From Basidiobolus meristosporus CBS 931.73 (taxonomy: Eukaryota; Basidiobolomycota; Basidiobolomycetes; Basidiobolales; Basidiobolaceae), in assembly GCA_002104905.1 (NCBI GenBank), contig MCFE01000259.1, forward strand, positions 46,919 to 110,918: a DNA stretch of 64,000 nucleotides, read 5' to 3'. Shown here in pieces: positions 57,774 through 64,000 of the stretch. The stretch's first letter is position 1; each line of letters starts with the position of its first letter. The notes beneath the pieces are model-generated. The model saw nothing but the letters and a program-made list of their open reading frames with translations. It had not been told where the DNA came from and ran no database searches. Both the position numbers and the translations under genes were made by a program.

Positions 57774-59166
57774 AATGTTCTGAGCTCTAATATGACATGG
57801 GGCTGCTTCAGATTCTTGATGGCTTCAACCTTCTTGGGGTCTAAGGTCACTTCTGTGCTAGTCACTATGTGTCCCAGATGTTTGACATGTTCCTTAAAGA
57901 ATTCATGCTTGGCTAGCTTGCCACAAAGGTTGTTCTCTATTAGCCTCTTCAAGACCTCTCCAAAGTGCACCAAGTCATTCTTTTCTGTCTTGCAGTATAT
58001 CAATATGTCATATAGGTAGATGATCACAAATTTGTCTAAGAACTCCTGGAAGACAGTCCGCATCAGGGTCATGAATGTTGCAGCGGTATTGATGATACCA
58101 AAACTCATGACTAAGTACTTGTAATGTCCATATCTGGTCCCAAATACCATCTTTGGGATGTCTTCTGCCTTCACCTTAATCTGGTTGTATCCTGACAAGA
58201 GGTCAATCTTGCTGAATATTGTGGCTCTGTTGAGATGGCCCAAAAGTTCATCCATCCAAGGTATGGGGTTGTCACAGCAACTGAGTTACAGGCTATGTAG
58301 TCAATGCACATCCTGAGTGTTCCATCCTTCTTCTTGATAAAAAGTACTGGTGCACCCAAAGTTGACTTGCTGAGTCTGATATATCCCTGCTCCAGTAACT
58401 GATCTATTTTTTGCTTCATCTCCTCCATCTCTAATGGACTTATTGTGTAAGGTCTCTTACTTGTTGGAGAGCTATCTCCCATTTTAATGGCATGATCTAT
58501 GTCTCTGACTGGTGGTAGGCTTACAAGGTCATCTGGATATATGTCTGAATATTCCTTCAAAAGAGGCTGGACCATCTGGGGCACTGGAGTCAAGGAATCC
58601 TCCTGTAATACTGCCATGAGGAACATCTGAGTGCCTTTTCTTAATGCTCTACAGAACTGTGTCATTATAAGTTCACTTGTTTCACACACACTGGAATTGA
58701 CCAATTTAAAGTCCAGTTGGCCAGGTAATAGCTTATAGGTCATGTTGTCCTTCTGGATCTGAGTAGCATGGGTTCTCCAGTTGATTGATGGATTACAACA
58801 AAATAGCAAGGTTTTACCAAGTACAAGGTCAAACTTAGAGTTCCCAAATATATAGGCCTGTGGATCTTCTTCATTGTTAATGATCTTCATCCTTACTGGC
58901 TGAGTAATACAATTATTTATGTGAGAGTTCCCATCAGCTGTTGAGAGTGGAGTTGAATTGATGGGTTCTCAGTCAATTCCAGCTTTCAAAGCAAATTGCT
59001 CTGACATGTACTTGCTCCTGAATCAATAATGATCTTGGCAGGTACTCCATTGATTACTCCACTCAACTATAATAGCTTTCCTGAGCTTAAGGTCATCTGG
59101 GATAAGTATTCTTTGTCATATGAAAGGTGAGTATGGAGTGTTCTTCAAGTTCATTGCCCATGTTAC
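57774..59166 (-). pseudogene. Gypsy-B protease and reverse transcriptase
   Basis: Protease motif DSGAS at 59010-59024, then a connecting region (SLPPVRDIDHAIKMGD, KRPYTISPLEMEEMK) and RT: FIKKKDGTLRMCIDY, KIDLLSGYNQIKV, VMSFGI and the active-site stretch YLYDILIY near 57994-58018, where relatives have Tyr-x-Asp-Asp. Loss of the first Asp would abolish polymerase activity. Stops also break the frame near 58255 and 58890. The left end stops exactly at the Tnp2 insertion, the right end at Copia-2b. Confidence 0.87.
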
Positions 59167-59535
59167 TGTTGAAATATTGGACTATTTGGTATCATTCAGC
59201 AGCTAAAAATTTACTTAACAATTATAGACTAGTCTTAGTCACTGTAGGACTCATTTACTGCCTTAACTTTGCCACTTTCTCCAGATATATGATCTTATGA
59301 TTATTCCCCTATAGTCAGGATCAAATTAGCACTATTACCAATCATTATGTACTAACCCTGAAACTGTTACAGAATGCTCCTGAATATTGAGAAACCCTCC
59401 CTACTTAGTGTTGCAGCTGTATTACTTCTACAAAGGTATAAATACTGAGCTTCTTTATGAATAAACAACAGTTCAACCATGATCACTACTTCTTGAAAAG
59501 CTCCTTATATCCAAATCACTTCTTAAATTGCAACA
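59167..59535 (+). repeat. Copia-2b 5' LTR
   Basis: 369 bp, followed at 59536-59548 by the same GGTTATGAGCCCC primer site. Confidence 0.93.
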
Positions 59536-59571
59536 GGTTATGAGCCCCATTTGCCTTAATCTATTCTAAAG

Positions 59572-62500
59572 ATGACTTCTACCAGCAAACAAAGCAATAC
59601 CAACATCTTCCCTGTAAAGGAGAGGTTTGATGGGAAGAACTACAGACTTTGGAGAATCAAGATGCAGATCCACCTTGAGGAAAGAAAGCTTTGGAACATA
59701 GTAACAGGAGAGGAAGTTGAGCCCAAAGGAACAGCAGAAGATGTGGAGATGTTTCAAGAGAAGGAGAGAAAGGCCTTCAATGCCATATGCATCAATATGC
59801 AAGACTCCTTCATTGGACAAATCCATGCCTCAAATACTGCCAAAGCAGCATGGGAATCCTTAGAGAAGATCTTTAGAGCAAAGTCAGTATCAAGCAAGCT
59901 TTATTTGAAACAAACGTTCTTCAACATGAGGAAGAAGCCAGATGATGACATGCTACAACTCATTACCAAAATGGAGACACTTGCAGAAGAACTCTACAGT
60001 ATTAATGCAGGTGTAGATGATGAAGAAAAGATACTCTGTCTGCTTTGCAGCCTACCAGACAAGTATGAGCCACTCATACTTTCTTTCAAAAGCAGAGAAG
60101 ACAGCTTGACTTTAGAATATGTCAAAGGAAGACTTCTTCATGAAGAACTCAGATGTAATGATCAAGCAGAGAAAATTGAAGATAATGCTTTATTCGGTTC
60201 AAAAAGGCATACAGAAAAGAAGGGAAAGCAACAAAAACAAAGAAAACCTGGCTGCTGTAACTACTGTAAAAAGCTAGGACACTGGGCAAGAGAATGCAAG
60301 AAGAAACAAGCCAACAAAAAACAGAAACTAGAGCAGGCAAACCATATAACTACTGATGAACAGTTATTTGTAACTGTACAAGAGAGTACAAGTAACTAAA
60401 GTTATGAATGGTATATTGACTCTGGAGCATCACAGCATATTTGTGGTATAAAGGATTGGTTCAGCAACTTAAAGACTATTCCCGTAAGAAAGGTTTATCT
60501 GAGAGATAACTCTGCATTGAAAGCTACCACCAGTGGGTCTATACAACTAAATATGAGTGATAACTCAGGGGCAACAACAGCAAAACTGACTGACGTACTC
60601 TATGTACCTGGAATAGCTAAGAGCTTACTCTCAGTCAGTAAAGCAACTACTCAGGGACTGAAATCTGTTTTTACTAAGCTGAGCTGCTCAATATTGAGTG
60701 AAAATGGATAAAAATTAGCTTTGGGAATCAGAGATCACAATATATACAAGTTACAATGCAAGATCATTGTACCTGAGTATGTCAGCATTACTGATACTGA
60801 TGAAACCAACTGGGAGACGTGGCATAGGAGGCTAGGACACATAGGAGAACAGAAAATGAGCCAATTGGTGAAAAATCAGCTTGTTTTGGGCCAAAAATAC
60901 TCAATTCCAATCAAATTGAATGTTTGTAAGGGATGTTCATATGGCAAACAAGCTAGGCAAGGTTTCAAGAGCTCAGAAGGCATCAATACCACCGAAATAT
61001 TGGCTATTTTACACTCAGATGTATGTGGCCCCATGAGAATACTGTCCTTTGGAGCCAAGAGATACTTTATGATGTTTATTGATGACAAGACAATATATAC
61101 ATGGGTGTACTTCCTCAAAACAAAGGATGAAGCTTTAGAGACGTTTAAGCACTTCAAGAACATGGCAGAAACACAAACTGGGTGTACATTGAAGGTACTA
61201 CAAAGTGACAATGGAGGAGAATACTGCTCAAAGGAGTTTGCAAAATACTGCTTGTCTACTGGTATACTTCAACAGACCACAGTTCCTCATACTCCACAGC
61301 AAAATGGAGTAGCAGAATGTGCAAATAGAGCAATAGTAGAGATGGGAAGATCTATGCTACATGATAAGGGAATGGACTACAAGTTTTGGGCTGAATCTGT
61401 TGCTACTGCTGTATACATCAAGAACAGTTGCCCAACAACAGCACTACGTGATTCTACGCCCTTTGAAGCATATACAGGCAAAAAACCAGATCTCCAGCAC
61501 CTCAGGATCTTTGGCAGTGATGTTTTTTATCACATCCCTGACAAAAAACACTCAAAGTTGGAACCAAAGAGTAGGAAAGGGATCTTTCTTGGGTATTGTG
61601 AAGTTACTAGAGGGTATAAAGTGTATGATGGCAAAATGCAGAAGCTGATCAAGAGCTGGGACATTGTATTTGAGGAGAATTCAGATCAGAAGCCACGGAT
61701 ATCATTGGCCAGCTGCCTGATGAAGCAATCAACACAAATGAAGAAGATACATACCAAATCCAGCCAGAGATGGAAGATACTTCTACCAGTTCCAGATCAG
61801 AACAGATTATCCCAGTTAGGAGATCTACCAGAATAAGAAATGCCCTTGGATCCTGGTGGCAGACATCCAATGATCATGAAGAAACTTATCTTGCCTTATG
61901 TGCCAAACCTCAGAATCTGGAACAGGCAATGCAAGGTCCAGATGCTACTAAGTGGCAACAAGCCATGCAGGAGGAGTACCAATTACTGATCAAGGCAAAA
62001 ATGTGGGAACTGGTAGATTTACCAAATGGGAGAAAGCCAATAGGATGTAGATGGGTCTACAAGATCAAGATAACCTCAAATGGTGCCGTTGATAAGTACA
62101 AGGCTAGATTGGTAGCTAAAGGCTATTCCCAGATCCAGGGACTAGACTTTAAGGAAACATTTGCTCTGGTTGCCAAGTTTAACTCTATTAGGACAGTTCT
62201 AGCCCTGGCAGCTGTTCACAGTCTAGATCTACACCAAATGGATGTCAAAACAGCCTTTCTAAATGGGGACTTGCAAGAAACTATATATATGGAGCAACCA
62301 GAAGGTTTTACCAATCCAAAAGGCCCCCATAAGGTGTGCAAACTTAGGAAATTGTTGTATGGGCTTAAGCAGGCACCCAGAGCATGGTGTAACAAGATTG
62401 ACACATATCTAGAGGAAATTGGGTTCTCTTGTAGCAATGCAGATCACAGTATATATGTGAAACAGCTCAAAAAGGGTGTGATCATCCGAGTTCTTTATGT

Positions 62501-63487
62501 GGATGACCTTATTATAGCTACAAGGGATCAAGAGGCACTTAAACAGACAATATCAGATCCCTTTGGCAAGTTTGAGATGAAAGATCCTGGAAAATTGAGC
62601 TATTTTCTTGGAATTGAGGTCAAATTTGACATACCTACGCAGAAAATTGTGCTGAATCAGTCTAAGTACATCAGGGACATTCTTAGACGCTTCAAAATGG
62701 AAAATTGCAAACCTGCAGTAACCCCTATGGACAACAACCTGAAATTGAGAAAATCTCAGCCAGTTATAGATGAAAATGGCTCAAATATGGACCAAAACTT
62801 TCCCTATCAATCAATGGTTGGTAGCCTGATGTACTTTATAGTGTCTACACGTCCAGATATTTCAGTAGCAGTTGGAATAGTCAGTCAATTCATGCAGAAT
62901 TATGGATCAGATCAAATTGCAGCAGTTAAGTGGATTTTCAGATATCTACAAGGTACCATAAATATGGTACTGGAATACTCTGGAGCAGCTAATAAGCAAA
63001 AATTTGATGGTTATAGTAATTCAGATTGGGGTAGGGATCTAATTGACAGACACTCTACCACAGGCTATGTATTTCTTTATGCTGGTGCAGCTATTACTTG
63101 GAATTGCAAGAAACAACCAACTGTGGCACTATCTACAACTGAAGCCAAATATATGGCTGCATGTCAAGCAACTAAGGAGGCTATATGGCTACAAAAATTA
63201 TTCAAAGACTTAGGTTTTAATTCAGGTGAACCAACATGTATTTACAAGGATAATCAATGTTGTATTTCATTAGCTAGAAATCCTACTAATCATGCCAGAA
63301 CTAAGCACATTGATATACACCATTACTTTGTGAGGGAAGCTGTAGAAAATAACTTAGTGGAGCTGGTTACTGCCCAACTGACAAAATGGTGGCAGACATA
63401 TTGACAAACCCACTAGCTAGGCCACAGTTTGAGATCCTTAGAGAGAAATTGGGATTAAGAAATTATTTAGTTGAGGGGGAGTGTTGA
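59572..63487 (+). pseudogene. Copia-2b gag-pol, inactivated
   Basis: Nearly collinear with the Copia-2a polyprotein. Lesions: a stop near 60397 just before the protease (Arg CGA in 2a became TAA), a stop near 60708 (Gln CAA to TAA), a frameshift near 61690 between integrase and RT, and another near 63367 in the RNase H tail. Many missense changes fall at CpG sites: integrase AERANR reads AECANR, and Arg is replaced by His, Trp, Gln or Cys elsewhere. DSGASQH, SDNGGEY and YVDDLII are intact. Cannot make a full polyprotein. Confidence 0.94.
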
Positions 63488-63849
63488 AATATTGGACTAT
63501 TTGGTATCATTCAGCAGCCTAAAAATTTACTTAACAGTTCTAGACTAGTCTTAGTCACTGTAGGACTCATTTACTGCCTTAACTTTGCCACTTTCTCCAG
63601 ATATATGATCTTATGATATTCCCCTATAGTCAGGATCAAATTAGCACTATTACCAATCATTATGTACTAACCCTGAAGCTGTTACAGAATGCTCCTGAAT
63701 ACTGAGAAACCCTCCCTACTTAGTGTTGCAGCTGTATTACTTCTACAAAGGTATAAACACTGAGCTTCTTTATGAATAAACAACAGTTCAACTATTATCA
63801 CTATTTCTTGATAAGTTCCTTATATCCAAATCACTTCTTAAATGCAACA
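63482..63849 (+). repeat. Copia-2b 3' LTR
   Basis: 368 bp, diverged from the 5' LTR mainly in its last third. Confidence 0.93.
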
Positions 63850-63854
63850 GTTAC

Positions 63855-64000
63855 TGTGCTCAAGGGCTTCAATGAGGTGGAAGGTTCTTGATGGCTGGTG
63901 TCCATTTCTTCTCCAATTGCAATACTTTGCCATATGTCCCTGCTGCTTGCAATTAAAGCAAAGTCCTTTCTTCACACATACTTCTGAGACAGGATTCTTC
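63855..64000 (-). pseudogene. Gypsy-B Gag zinc-knuckle region
   Basis: Minus-strand CFNCKQQGHMAKYC (63919-63960), a regular C-x2-C-x4-H-x4-C knuckle, followed by a basic stretch. It runs off the window edge. Strand and order fit the Gag end of Gypsy-B, which continues at 59166 beyond Copia-2b. Confidence 0.8.

Larger units (their letters stand above)
59167..63849 (+). mobile_element. Copia-2b, decayed Ty1/copia element of the Copia-2 family
   Basis: 4683 bp with LTRs at 59167-59535 and 63482-63849 and target duplication GTTAC (59162-59166, 63850-63854). The LTRs differ by about ten substitutions and three small indels, so this is older than Copia-2a. It is inserted in Gypsy-B, opposite in orientation to Copia-2a. 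Confidence 0.95.
46806..64000 (-). mobile_element. Gypsy-B, Ty3/gypsy element split into three pieces
   Basis: Minus-strand element whose remaining parts are 63855-64000 (Gag), 57774-59166 (protease and RT) and 46806-47179 (end of RT and RNase H). They are separated by Copia-2b (59167-63849) and the Tnp2 element (47180-57773). Removing the Tnp2 element and one copy of its AAT duplication rejoins the RT frame precisely across the break. The 5' end lies beyond the window and the 3' part is truncated at 46806. Confidence 0.88.

Noticed and set aside
17394-64000. CRISPR arrays, rRNA or bacterial-type operons
   Set aside because: The repeats are LTRs, terminal inverted repeats and palindromes of eukaryotic transposons, with no regularly spaced short repeats and no rRNA sequence.

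Overview
The window looks like a chromosome arm segment of a filamentous basidiomycete. The host genes have many short GT-AG introns (55-72 bp). They encode fungal families: a Trf4/Cid14 poly(A) polymerase, a Pmp3/Sna-type membrane protein with a PPxY tail, and an alpha-arrestin with PPxY motifs. The right three quarters is packed with Ty1/copia, Ty3/gypsy and Tnp2-type (EnSpm/CACTA superfamily) transposons of a kind common in Rhizoctonia/Ceratobasidium-like Agaricomycetes. The genus is an inference; kingdom and phylum are fairly safe.

Layout. 1-4.2 kb holds two spliced host genes on the + strand (TRF4-like; Pmp3/Sna-like). 4.2-17.1 kb is CpG-rich and gene-poor. It contains three diverged paralogues of a small (96-98 residue) zinc-knuckle protein that I do not recognise (6521-6811 -, 8685-8975 -, 11229-11580 +), each behind a good TATA box, plus the arrestin gene (12974-14065 -). 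From about 17.1 kb to the end the sequence is strongly CpG-poor and almost wholly transposon-derived.

Transposon nest. A Ty3/gypsy element (Gypsy-B, - strand, 46806-64000 and beyond) has been split by a Tnp2-type DNA transposon (47180-57773, CCCTA termini, 3-bp AAT target duplication) and by a copia element (Copia-2b, 59167-63849, target duplication GTTAC). The Tnp2 element is itself split by a second copia element (Copia-2a, 47381-52066, target duplication GTGAC) that looks complete: one uninterrupted 1305-residue Gag-Pol and two identical 369-bp LTRs. Further left are a broken Copia-1 (19711-24394, target duplication GTTGC) inside another Tnp2 copy, a third Tnp2 copy (29759-32672), a full-length but stop-riddled Gypsy-A (33816-41018) inside a decayed Copia-1 relative, and three copies of a palindromic hairpin element.

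How the parts work together. The Tnp2 family carries two head-to-head genes: the transposase, and a second gene (ORF2) for a basic Ser/Gln-rich protein with an internal 69-residue tandem duplication. Two copies differ by a roughly 39-bp inversion over the ORF2 start. Compared with Copia-2a, the older Copia-2b shows repeated CpG to TpG/CpA changes (Arg to Cys/His/Trp/Gln/stop), which points to methylation- or RIP-like decay of repeats. The copia elements have a primer site matching the anticodon arm of initiator tRNA-Met. The features most likely to be new are the three-gene zinc-knuckle family and the two-gene CCCTA transposon.
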